Shown here: piece by piece, positions 31,391-42,420 of the stretch
How positions within the stretch are numbered: the first letter of the stretch is position 1
Layout of the letters: the number at the start of each line of letters is the position of its first letter
NCBI RefSeq assembly: GCF_029227915.1
Contig: NC_079880.1
Coordinates: forward strand, 10,879,501 to 10,943,500
Length of the DNA stretch: 64,000 bases
Reading direction: 5' to 3'
DNA from: Hydractinia symbiolongicarpus
Taxonomy: Eukaryota > Cnidaria > Hydrozoa > Anthoathecata > Hydractiniidae
Position numbers and translations under genes: made by a program
The notes under the pieces: generated by a model
Told to the model about the DNA's origin: nothing
Seen by the model: the letters and a program-made list of their open reading frames with translations, nothing else
Databases searched by the model: none

Positions 31391-33050
31391 GAACGTAAGC
31401 GTACCCTGGTTTGATCCCTGCATTGAAAGTTCTGCTCTATTGCCTAAGTTTAAAAATCGAGTCGTGCTGAACGTAAAGCAATATCAGTATCTACAATATC
31501 AGTTTAAAACAATTTTCTTTGGAAAAAAAAATGTCCTGCATTAAATACGAGATGTTTAAATGCTTCGCAAGCTGTCTAATAACCCTTTGCGGATGCTTCC
31601 TTTTTCCTATACGTGTTTAAAGAAATGTTTTTGCTTTGTAGAGCAGGTAATTGCCATTCAAGGCCTGTTATTTGTAGCTATTACGTCATCATATGCTTTT
31701 AATCAAATTAATAAACCTTGCCTAAGTGAATTTTTTTACGTCATATGTAGTGATGGGCAAGATTGCAAGAAATAGCGAAGCAGGAAATATAACCGGAAGA
31801 TTTTTCTGGAATTGTTCGCAGAAGAAATGTTTGCAACCAGAAAGATATTTTCGAGGAAATAATTTTCGCAAATTTGGGTTAGAATAAATTAAATTCCGCG
31901 AAATCAAATTAAAGCTGGCAATTTGAAAAAGTATGTTCCATAAAATTTAAATTATTTTTGGAATGTGGCTGCGATTTTTGGTCAATCACGTGGAGTTAAA
32001 GAAAGTGATTTTTCTACTTTGTACTAATCCTCACATCAAGTAACTAAATTTCATAATATTTCAAAAAAGAATGTAGTTTTATGTCATCAATGTGCCTCAA
32101 CATGAGCCTCCAGTGCACGTATTCTATCCTCCCGTGCACCTAGACACGTTCTCAGTCATAACAGTGTGTGCTAAATAAAAGCCAAGAATAAGTATTAAAC
32201 ACCTTATAGATTTTACATATGTTGTGTTTGTAGTCTTTCCAGTGACTTCCCCCTCACAGCTCTTGGGTTTTTTCTCTGTGTGACTTTCCCCTGTGTACGT
32301 TTGCCATTTGCTTGTTTCTGTACACACGCACACAGTCACACAACTGGTGTGTAGATTGGGCGTAGGCTAACAATTGTGCAGTGAAGTCTTATCAGAACGT
32401 GTTATCAGTGATATTGATATCTTTGTGGTTTGGGCTTATTTATTAGTACTTTGATAATTTTGTGAACCTGATAATATTGTGTTATTTGAGCAATTCAAGA
32501 AAGAAACGATATATTTGACTTATTTTATTTTACTTGGATCACCCTATTTCGTTAGACACACGAAACGCAACACATATTGTCGTTCAATCACTACGTGTAT
32601 GCATCAAGTACTAACAAATTATATAAATCGAACTTATTTGAAGCCAAGCCTGAAAGTCATCTGCTGGGTCCAGCATAGTTAGGAGAAGACAATGGTCAAT
32701 ACTTGATTAAAAAGAATTGGAACATTTGGTTTCTGTATTATATAAACCGCACGGATGTGTTTTTGTTAAAAGCCTAGTTGGTTTAGTTAAACAATTTCCA
32801 TCACAAACACATTTTTATCACCTAAACATGTTATAGTCTTAGTTGGTGGTGGAGGTAATGGATGGGGATGTGGTGGTGATAGTTGTGGGGCTGGTGTGGT
32901 GCTACATTTTGCTCCTCTCGGTTAAGTCTCTTCTACTGTCACTGTTCCTTTTATGTCTTTTTCGGATTCTAAATTGATGAAAATGTTTTTTTTACCCATC
33001 CCTCGGACACTTTGATAAACGCAATATTCTCTCCCATTCCCCCAGACATC
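31391..33050. other. Non-coding stretch
   Basis: No supported gene. A G/T-rich patch with GGTGGTGGAGG words lies at about 32845-32905. Confidence 0.4.
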
Positions 33051-33055
33051 GATTA

Positions 33056-33330
33056 TTGGTTGTTAGCGCTGTTGTTGTTGTAGCTGTTATTGTTGTAGCT
33101 AATGCTCCTGTTGCTGCTGCACTTTTGGTTTTTTTTTCAATTTTTCCCTTTTTTGTTATTTTTCGTTTTTGTTGTTTACTTGTTGTTGATGATAATATTG
33201 TTGATTATTTTTTTTGTATTTGTATTTGTTGTTGTGTTGTTGTTATTGACTTTTTGTATGGGCTGTTGTTGTTGTTTCTTATTCTTTTATATTGTTTCTT
33301 TGTTTTGTAGTTGTTGTGGCTGCCGCTGTT
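33056..33330. repeat. Degenerate TTG/TTGTTG-rich tract
   Basis: T- and G-rich imperfect trinucleotide repeats (GTTGTTGTTGT and similar). The apparent Val/Leu/Phe/Cys-rich frames in it are by-products. Confidence 0.75.
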
Positions 33331-34800
33331 CTTAATTTTTTATTTCTTTTTAGTTTCTTTTCTTGCTTTCAATTTCGCCTACAAAGAAGAAATAACGTAT
33401 AATTAGCCTTTCTATTTCATATGAATGCATGACAATGTCGTTATAAAAATAATAGAATGAAAGTTACTTTTGAGATGGTGCACTGTATAGAGAGAACATT
33501 AATTCATAGTTTATTAAGCGTTTTTAAAGTTTACTCTTTAAAATCTGCACTTCTAAGGAATCACATTTTTAACAGTTAGGTCCTGTATATAATTTAACCA
33601 TGTAACAACAATGATGCCACAAAAATTATCACTTCCAAAAGCTCGAAAAATTAAAACTTTACACGTTTAACTATATTGAATTTCAAGATAAGAAATCATT
33701 CATCAACAGTTTTAAAAAATATGAAATTTGGGAAGTGTCTATTCTTTTTCCTGACAGTGTTTTTAGGTAAAAAGTACTTATTGGAAAAGGTTTTAGTATT
33801 ATCTTCTTTTTTTGTTATTTTTTGTCATTATTATTTATTCTATGGAATGTTTCCAATTGAACGTAAGGCTTCCTTTTTTCCAAGCGATTTAACTACACCG
33901 TAAACATGACTTTATATTTTTATATTTATAAAAAATGAGATCATACTAATCACGTAGATCGCACCTTTTTAAGAAGGCAATATTCTGAAAACGCAGAAAT
34001 AGCACTGGAGGGCACATTAGAGAAAAACATGATCATGTTAATAACCTGTTCTTGTCCTCAAAAAAATAAATAAGGCAGTAACCAGTATGAATATACTCCA
34101 ATAGATTTAAATTTAAAGTAAATTAAATCAAAGTCAACAATAGAATTAAAATGACGTTTCAAAAAGGAGTAAAAACGGAACTTTTACTTTTTTGCAAAAT
34201 TTAATTGCTCCTTAACACTCCTTAGCCATCACAAAGTAGAAAATTTAATTTAGATTCAATTTGACAAATGGTTTAAAAAGGGTAATAGGAACTGATTGTT
34301 ATGTGATAAACGTTTAAAGGGAAGTCTACAATTATTTAGCTTAGCTGCAATATTATTGAACTCTTATATAATTAAAGTTGACACATAGTGAAACATTTTA
34401 TATCTTACTTTTTTATTGCGCAGTGATATCTCGATTATCATAGCCGAAAAGAAAACGTAAGCAAGATCTGAGAGCTACTGTTAAATAAATTTTAGATATT
34501 CAACATTTAAATGTTAAATTATTCGTGTGGTCTTTATATTAATGATATATGTTAACAAAAATATTAATTTTTATATTACATGCTAATCGATAAATCCCGT
34601 GGAGAAATTCCACTCCGGCAAAAGGTCAACTGTAAACTGTAAGGTACATCTGAAGAGCTTGTGCAGTGTGGGCTCCATTTAATTGCTTTGCGTTCCAGCT
34701 AAAATTGATAGAAACAATGTATTTCTATTGGAATGAATAAATATAACACTTCAGTATGCGTAGACTATTTATAAAAAAATTCTCATAAATGGGTATAAGA
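33331..34800. other. Non-coding stretch
   Basis: No supported gene or repeat was recognised. Confidence 0.4.
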
Positions 34801-34802
34801 TG

Positions 34803-35236
34803 CAATGAGCGTCAGAGGCATCGACATGTCCTGAGCGTCAGGCACATGCTAATTATGGTGTTTTCTTCGTGGTGTATTACGGATTAGTGATGTTTTTATT
34901 CATACCCTAAGCGTCAGGTGTATGGGAGACTCCCTGAGCGTCAGGGGCTTTGAAATGCCCTGAGTGTCAGGTGCATGTTTCCTATTCACGTGATGACTAC
35001 ACTAGAGATGCCCTGAGCGTCAGGCGCATCGAAATGTCCTTAGCGTCAAGCACATGCTAATTACTGGTGTTTTTATTGAGATGCCCTGAGCGTCAGGTGC
35101 GTCGACATGCCTTATGCGTCAGGTGCATGTTTCCTATTTATGTGCTGCTGATTGAGATGCCCTGAGCATCAGGCGCACCTGAATGAGCGTCAGATAATAT
35201 GGTGAACACATGTTTACACGCTCTGAGCGTCAGGTA
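34803..35236. repeat. Array of 12 short imperfect palindromes around CCTGAGCGTCAGG
   Basis: The core CCTGA-GCG-TCAGG is itself an inverted repeat with a 3-nt centre. About 12 copies or variants occur in 434 bp (for example 34831, 34936, 35012, 35086, 35160, 35221), often with flanking ATGC...GCAT that extends the arms. Spacing varies from about 20 to 60 bp and the spacers are partly shared (TGCATGTTTCCTATT, ACATGCTAATTA), so the array grew by duplication of two or more units. Confidence 0.9.
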
Positions 35237-35525
35237 CGTTCCTACAATCACTTGTATCAATAAATTACTTGCCTAAAGGGCCTGGAACCACAAGACATAC
35301 ACGTTATTTGCTATAATCTCTAATACGACGCTATACAATGTAATAACACAATATATTCACCATGTAATCGACTGGCACAGCCATATTTTATCTCACCAGC
35401 ACTCATAGCTGACAAGACGTAACACACACAGCTGATAATACATTTATGTCATTAACTATGAATTAATTAAATAAAGAAACTAAATAACACCGAGAAAAAT
35501 TAAATATGTCAACAAATTATATACT

Positions 35526-36370
35526 ACCGAGCTTTGTGATCTTATTAACATTGGCAATGTTAGTAGACCAGTTCTTTAACACATTGTCACTCAAGTGGGT
35601 ACATCTACGATACAGTCGCTAGACCATCTTCCTAGTATTCTTATAGCTAAATCAGGTATGCCGCAGGATGACGCCGCTGATGCCCCTCCAATTGCAAAAC
35701 TCTGTGTGTTTAAGTTCGCACTGCAATTGAGGGATACATTGAGCATGGCACTGACATATTTTCGAATCACAAATTCACCACTATGCAAAATAAACAAAGG
35801 ACCGGGCACCAATCTACGAAATGGTAAATAATGCGCAAATGCGTTTACGGGACAAAGGCATCCACCAGTCCTGGCCAAACAGATCTTAATACCGGCTCTA
35901 AATGGAACAGTTTTTGAGCTTTTGATATTAACGTACGAAATGTTATTGTCTTTTGAAAAACTAAAATCATGTGGCGATAAGTGTCTTAGAGAATCCGATT
36001 GGTATTTTGTAGGAGAGACGTACTCAGATACTTGCAATAGACCAAAAAACGCGATTAACACTAAGCAACGCCACATAGCCTTATCGTAGTTAAGCAATTG
36101 GCAATCAATCAAAAACGACAAAATCTCTGATAGATGAGCCGAGGTGATTGGCAGGCTAAGTGTAGGTATGTTGTAGGTACGGAAAACAGAACGGTAAGTT
36201 AACCTGGTGTTTGCTGAAAGCGCTGAATTTAAATGAACTCTCAATCGGACATTAAGAATTCTGACATTGCTGGAGGAAATGGTGTGGGTAGCTTGTCTGC
36301 TTGTGGACACAACTCTTGGAATTTTGACACATGAAACGGGAAAGCAAATCAGCATAAACATTTCTCGCAC
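35526..36370 (-). pseudogene. DIRS-type tyrosine recombinase, degenerate
   Basis: An open frame of 259 codons (35591-36370) with a tyrosine-recombinase core: a SANTRLTYRSVFRTY N-terminal domain, LIAFFGLLQVSEYVSPTK around the first catalytic site, SFAIGGASAASSCGIPDLAI around the HxxR site, and LGRWSSD before the tyrosine. Where the family has Arg in LLRVSE this copy has Gln. At the HxxR site it has Q and A. After WSSD a one-base loss shifts the frame, and the expected second Tyr reads as Cys in the frame that continues to 35526. The recombinase would integrate circular retroelement DNA; this copy cannot be active. Confidence 0.75.
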
Positions 36371-36466
36371 CTATGACATGATGGATTAGCAAGTTAATGT
36401 TATTTTGAGCTGTAAAGAAAATAATGTTCTAATTAAGCTTTCATGAACCTGTGCTCCAAATATGCA

Positions 36467-37440
36467 CTAATGCCTCATTGGCTGTGCACAAGACAACCTG
36501 CTTATCCTTCCACCCGGCACCCCAAATATGTATAGCAACCACAATAGCCTGGTGAACTTAATCGAGAGCCATGAACTGTCGTAGAAAACACCCAAACCTA
36601 TTTTGGGCGCGTCTGTAAACAAATTTAAAGTTAAGGAATTAACTTTTTCCGACTGTATCATAGATACACCGTTCCAGGTTGGCAAGAACTCACACCACCA
36701 TTTTATGTCCTTTCGCGGTTCAAAAGTAATGCTAATATGATGGAGCAAACTAGTCACAGATATGAAAAGATCAATCAGGTCCCTTTATGAACATTCGGCC
36801 ACAATTAACAACCTTGTACGCAAAGGACAACGAGCTAAAAAGAGACAAGTCCTTTTCTGTACACTTTTTTTCACGCCACAGCTGTGAAGTACTAATTAAT
36901 GTCTAAAATTTATCGTTAGGTAAACCTATAATGAACTTACTAGTATCAATTTCAATGCCCAGGTATGTAATAACCTGTGATGGTCCAACAAGCTTCTCTG
37001 AGGCTAAAGGTACACCGACCTTTTATGAAATCATCTAAGTAATATATCAAAATAATACCGGTCTTTCCATTTATGACCTAACAGATTCCAGTCCTCAAGG
37101 TTAACAGGGAACAGTCTAAAAGCATGTTTTATGTCCAGCTTAGCTAAGAAGCAATGTTGGCCTAAACGGATAACCATGCTGACTGCTTCATCTAAAGAAG
37201 AGTACGAAACTGAGTATTGATCCTTTAAAATTCCATCATTCACTGAACTTCCCTTTGGAGTTTACAGTGTCATCCTTTTTTGGAGAAGCGCTTAGAGAGA
37301 AACAATAAAATTTACGTAGTGGGGGATATGGAAAAGGACCGACAGTATGTCCACGGTTTAATTCCTTAAGAATAGCCTCCTCAACCTTTGCAATGTAAGT
37401 TATAAAAGATTTGTTATTTTTATTGCTCGAAGTAAGATAG
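36467..37440 (-). pseudogene. DIRS-type reverse transcriptase/RNase H, fragmented
   Basis: Pieces in several frames in the right order on the minus strand. First is LKELNRGHTVGPFPYPP (about 37375) from the start of the RT. Then comes VSMVIRLGQHCFLAKLDIKH followed by AFRLFPV (about 37130), the RT catalytic region A of DIRS/Ngaro type. Next is a thumb/connection part with TYLGIEIDTSKF (about 36950). Last is the RNase H part DIKWWCEFLPTWNGVS with NLFTDAPK (36620-36740). Between 37031 and about 37020 the part with the YXDD region is missing. It lies directly upstream of the recombinase, as in DIRS elements. Confidence 0.75.
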
Positions 37441-37866
37441 CCACTATAGTAACCCGGCCGAAATCCATGTTTTTACACCGGACACAATGAAGTCAACAAA
37501 CGCCATGTTAGGATAATTGGCTTTACATTGACTTTAATAGGTGTGGAAACTAAACTCTTAACCTTGAAAAATATATTGGGAACCTTTGTAATGCGCCACG
37601 CGCGTAGGCTGTGTTTGTAACAATAATAAATAACGATTGATTTGATGAGTGTTAATTATAGCGATGTAATGTAATAGTGTAGTGTTCAAAATTATAAATA
37701 TAATTACAAGTTACTTGGTATATAACATGATTGAGTGTATACAACTCTTACTAGCTGGCCTATAAAATATAAGTGAGAGAATTAACAGCCAAGAATTTAA
37801 AATTTATTGCAAAGTATTATATAATATTGATTTGATTGATATTACGACGCTTTCGAACTCACTTTC

Positions 37867-38285
37867 TTAATTGATAAAAGTGTGCGAAAATCGTATGAAC
37901 AACTGTATGAAAATGATTGCGTCTGTATTTATAAGCACAAAACCTAATGAACTATGAAATACACGTTTGATAATTATTTGATAATGCCTGGGTGAGCAAT
38001 TGATGGCTGAGTGTTTTTGGTGGCAGCAGGAACACCTATGGGAATACAGGCAAGGCTTGGTGCGGCAAAGCTCTGGGTTAAACCGCCGAAACACTTGATA
38101 GGGAAGGAAAAAATTCCAAAACCGAGTTGCAAAGGGCCCCGTGCAAGTACTGATTGAATGAAGAAATGGTCATCTATGACGTCCCGCTGACGCGATGGAT
38201 CATTAGCCATGTGTAACCGATGAAGTTGGCCAAATGTATAAATTGCCAAAAACGCGCACTGATTGGCAAATTGAGTTATAAATAA
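37867..38285 (-). pseudogene. DIRS ORF1 (gag-like) with zinc-knuckle region
   Basis: Two overlapping frames. The upstream one (to 38285, partly the frame 37974-38249) reads TQFANQ...LHRLHMANDPSRQRDVID. The downstream one (37867-38094) holds CRTKPCLYSHRCSCCHQKHS followed by AINC, a C/H-rich knuckle. A frameshift near 38090 separates them. The FANQ...HRL...ND segment is also found in the second DIRS copy (about 41960), which confirms that both are remnants of the same family. It completes the order ORF1 - RT/RNase H - recombinase. Confidence 0.6.
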
Positions 38286-38360
38286 TTTACGTAGGTGGTG
38301 TTACAAGTTACGTCAAATGTTTACGTAAGGTAAGAGAATGAACGAACTTTTCCCTTACAC

Positions 38361-38850
38361 AAGCTCTTCCGTCAAAAATTACGTGCATGTAAATGTAGCT
38401 TTACGAGCAAAATATTTAGATCGTAAGACACTGTCCATAAGCCAAAAGAAGAAAAAAAAGGAAAACGTTCGATATTAAAAACACATTCGAATTTGAATAC
38501 AGTCATTTAATTTAGAAGTTAGATTTCCTTTAATAAAGGATAAAAAGAATTCCATCGAAAGGAAATCAAAAAGGAAACATGGGAGCAGTTGCGAAAGAAG
38601 AACTGAGCTTTGAAAATGCTACGAACATATATATTGGAACTACTAGTGTTGCAGCCAAATTATGATACTTATTAAACGCCGCCATATTGAGCAATGATTT
38701 GAAATATTTACATTACGCAAAATCCTTCCGTACATGCAAACAAAACAAAACTATACGTACATTTGAACATACTATTCCGTAAGCAGTAATTATAGAAATT
38801 TTCCGTAAGCTCTTGCGTCAAAAATGACGTGCATGTGAATGTAGCTTTAC
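38361..38850. repeat. Pair of direct repeats ~440 bp apart
   Basis: AAGCTCTTCCGTCAAAAATT with ACGTGCATGTAAATGTAGCTT (38361-38403) and a copy with a few changes at 38809-38850. It lies upstream of DIRS copy 1. Confidence 0.8.
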
Positions 38851-38860
38851 AGAAAGTTTT

Positions 38861-41094
38861 ATGTAATTCTGGCAAATTCAAGACATTTTTTGCGCTACAA
38901 AATATACGTCACAACAATATATCACAGAAAACCATACTTATTCCTTTGTTTATTTCTATCATTTTATCCAAAATTAACGTTTTTGTCAAACTAACTAAAA
39001 GGTTAGGTCATTGTGAAAACAAATAGCCTGATAAACAAATGTATCATTGTAAATCTCCAAGAAAAAAATGTATGACGAGTGTATCAGTTTTAATACTTTA
39101 ATTATGTGATTATAAGCAAATAGAATAGATTTTAGACAACTTTTGTCAAAACTTTTCAAGACTGTCGCACTTTTTAGTTACAAGTAATCAATGCAACACG
39201 AGAAAATAGAGATAGGGAAACTGGTATGAAAACTGAAAATTAAGTCAGAAAAAATTTTTAGAAATAAGAATTTAGAAATACAATTATGAAGATCTGGGTG
39301 AAACAACTATGTGAGATTTTCTGTTTTTACTACATTTCACTACAAGTATATTCTTTTTTCATTTCAATGTATAAACTGACCAAATTTTGTCTAAATTACG
39401 TACGGGATATTTTTTATATTGAAGTTTTCGACTTATCCCGAACATTTTTTCCATCTGTTGGCAAATTTGAATTTAATTATTCATTTTTTTGCTTTGAAAT
39501 ATTAGTTAGCTGTTCTGTTTTGGAAGTAAAAAAAAAAATTAGATAGATAGATGTCCAAACTGTAGTGCAATTGAAGTGATCAAAGTTTTTTAAAATGAAC
39601 TAAATGTAAAAATCTCACTAGCTTATTCATGGAACTCTTTTATGCTGGATACTTGTGGGCAATAGTAAAGCTTATTAACGACGGATGATGGCTTGGTGGT
39701 AGGCGCTTAATCAACACCCTGGAAGTATAACTTACTTTGTTGCTAACACAGGCAGCAAAACAAGTAAACATGGCTTGTTATAAAGACTATTGAAATTGTG
39801 TTGGTTATTCATTATAAAATAAAGTTCTTTAAGATATCGAATTACATTGTAAAAAGGAAACAGCACAGAATTTTTAAAAATTGAGAGAATCATTCTATCA
39901 TGCCTCCACGCGAGCCTCCAAACCAGCCACTCCCCTAATGTGCCTGGAAAAGTCTCCTGGACCATTCTGGTCCGTTCTAAATACAACACAACTGTCTTAA
40001 ACGTTTGTATCAATATAACTAAAGACATCTTTTATGACGCAAATAGGTGATTTATTCAGTTTTTTTATTTACCAGTAGTACATTGTCCACAGTAGAATGT
40101 TTGATTAATTTCTGACGAGTAGTCACGTAAGAAATTACGCTAGATAATACCGCTTTTAAGTTGTGAAAATACCAGAAATTGATTTTGTCTTCTCTGAAGT
40201 AAATATTTTGTCATTCTAAAAAGGATATCATATTACGCAATAAACACTAAACACAATATTTTGAAACATAAACTTCCTTATTACTCATCCAAATCAAACT
40301 CGATTACTTTTTGCGTTTGATTTTTAACGTTGCTATAGTTTTGGCAAGTATTCTTGGTTGTTTAATGAAAGTTCCTCTCGATAGTGCCTAACAAAGTCCT
40401 AAACAGACAGGCTGAGTACCGCAAGCGCATGCGCAAACGATAAATCAGAAATAAGTGAAATAAGCGCAAACAATTTTTTTTGCTCTTGTTGTGTTTGGTG
40501 AATTTCTTAATTCGTACATTGTCCTTTCAAGGAGTGCAATTACGCCTTTATTTGGAATAGCAAAAATTAAAAAATTAATGCGTCTTATAGCAGTACAACC
40601 TCATTTATGTATTACGACTAAAGGTAAAAATAAATTACTCACTTCGAGCCAGACTTGTAAGTTCTGAGGAGGATCAAGTCTAAATTAAAAATATACAGGG
40701 TCAAAACGTAAAAACAAATCTTTAAGAAATTGTACACCGTCTTTGTTCTAGTGACTGTAACATGATAATACAGCGTACTTAATGTGGAAGGCCACTGTTA
40801 TTATTTATTCTGCATGAAACTCAGCGAAGTTTACATGACAAGGTCATTTTGTTGTGTTTTTAAAACTAAAATCAGAAGTAAGTAGTAAAGCATCTATCAT
40901 TTGGAAGTGGGGAATCTTAAAGTTAATCAGTTTCATATTCGTAGTTTAAAGGTTCTGACATATAAATCACGAATAAGGTAGCGGTAAGCCATCTTAAACT
41001 AATTTAGCTAACATTTAACACTTTGATCCTGCCTTGTCTTCCTTAAATTAAATAGTAAATTAAATGATAATTTGCTTTCTCTTTCTGCTCTGAC
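38861..41094. other. Non-coding stretch
   Basis: AT-rich with no supported gene. Frames of up to 98 codons are unremarkable. Confidence 0.4.
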
Positions 41095-41612
41095 ATGGGT
41101 GGTACTAGTTCAGGTTCTGCTGGTTGCTATGGTGGTGGTTGCTTGAAGGCCCTTAATGAAATTATTACGCAGTATTACAACGTACACAGATTTTCGTTAT
41201 AAGGAACTCTATACATTGGTTTCTTCGTCATAATAATTTTTTTTTATTCAAAATATTTTAACACAAAGATTTTAGTAAGTACTCTTACATTGTGATCTAC
41301 GGAATTAACATCATTGTACAATATTGTACATATCATTATCGACATCCTTAACTTTTTATCCGGCCTTATTTCGCGGATATCCTCTCGGTTTAACCTTCTC
41401 CTGCATCTTGCTCGCACCAAAACTATAAGTTGCGGTGGTGGTGGTTGTAAGTCGTTCGGTTGCTTGATGGCTCTTATAAAAATATATTACACAATAATAC
41501 AGCGTGTACAGTTTTTCCTTCTAAGGAACTTCATACAGTAATTGTTTTCTTCGCTATAGTAATTTCTTTTTATCAAAAAATGTACGAAGATTTTTGTAAG
41601 TACTCTTACATA
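41095..41612. repeat. Two diverged direct repeats (~200 bp) 322 bp apart
   Basis: Units at about 41125-41290 and 41435-41612 share GGTGGTGGTTG, then TATTAC..A..A.TAC..CGT, TAAGGAACT and the exact end TAAGTACTCTTACAT (41276-41290 and 41598-41612). They differ at perhaps a quarter of positions. The second unit ends directly beside the truncated end of DIRS copy 2. Confidence 0.75.
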
Positions 41613-41620
41613 CAGTTTTT

Positions 41621-42420
41621 CTAAATTACCCGAATTGTACCATCTTTTTTAAAAGCTGCACCCAATGAGGAGCAATGACAATAAGGGAAAGGAAGGTAAT
41701 CAAAGGGGCCAATTGTATGGCCTCTATTCAACTCTTTTAAAATAGCCTTGTTAACTTTGCTAGAATATTTTTTAGACGATTTATTTGTTAGTTGTTGATG
41801 TTTAAAGTTGACCATTGTGGTAGCTCATTACAAAACTCTGGGCCCAAACCATCTGTACCGGGAAACCTAGCGCAATTTGTGGCAAAATGTCCCCGCGGAC
41901 CACAAAAGATCATTAACTAACTGCAGCCTATGCCGTTTGTGGAAGGCACACACAGCGAAGATAACGTATTGATTGGCAAACTGGGTGACTAGAATTTGAT
42001 AGGTGACCAGTTGTGTTGCAAGATGCAGATAAAAATGAATGACGCAACGCTCCTCCATGCCAAGCACCACGAGACGAAGTCCTTATTTTTAGGCCTACCC
42101 GAAACATTCTTAGTGAGCGAGAGTCGTGGGACGCTGTCTGATGCTCTTATATTGAGATCGTACTCCTCCTCGTCGTCTGGGACGAACGACGAATTCAAGT
42201 TTGGTGGAAGCAATAGTTTTAAATTCACATGCTCCAAACGCTTTATTTTCTCAAAAACTGCCTTAGGTACTGCAGGGAAGCTACATAACATTAACAGGTT
42301 AAATGTCAAAAGGCAATTAAGAGGCTTCAATCCGCGCACCTTTATCTGTTTACTAAACACCCGCACCTGGTTAATCTCTACTTCGTTACTATTTTCTGTG
42401 CGGAGAAAATCAAATAAATC
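41621..42420 (-). mobile_element. DIRS-type retroelement remnant, copy 2 (truncated)
   Basis: Minus-strand frames 41989-42366 and 41867-42070 hold ORF1-like sequence (TQFANQYVIFAVCAFHKRHR; compare copy 1). The frame 41621-41815 gives the RT start, LKELNRGHTIGPFDYLPFP then KKDGTIRVI, the same segment as copy 1 at 37.4 kb. Because both copies contain this segment they are separate insertions, not one element split by an insertion. It ends abruptly at 41621 next to the direct repeats. Frameshifts separate the pieces. Confidence 0.65.

Larger units (their letters stand above)
35500..38860 (-). mobile_element. DIRS-type retroelement remnant, copy 1
   Basis: ORF1, RT/RNase H and tyrosine recombinase remnants in the canonical order on one strand. 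Beyond ORF1 (38290-38860) lies non-coding sequence with a ~50-bp direct repeat that may belong to the terminal repeats. Downstream of the recombinase lies the palindrome array at 34.8-35.2 kb. The exact ends were not determined. Confidence 0.65.

Noticed and set aside
33056-33335. Two overlapping hydrophobic plus-strand frames that look like membrane proteins
   Set aside because: Both are read from a TTG/TTT-rich repeat; Val, Leu, Phe and Cys come from the repeat.
35500-42420. The two DIRS pieces as one element split by a 4-kb insertion
   Set aside because: Both pieces contain the same RT start segment (LKELNRGHT) and the same ORF1 segment, so they are separate copies.
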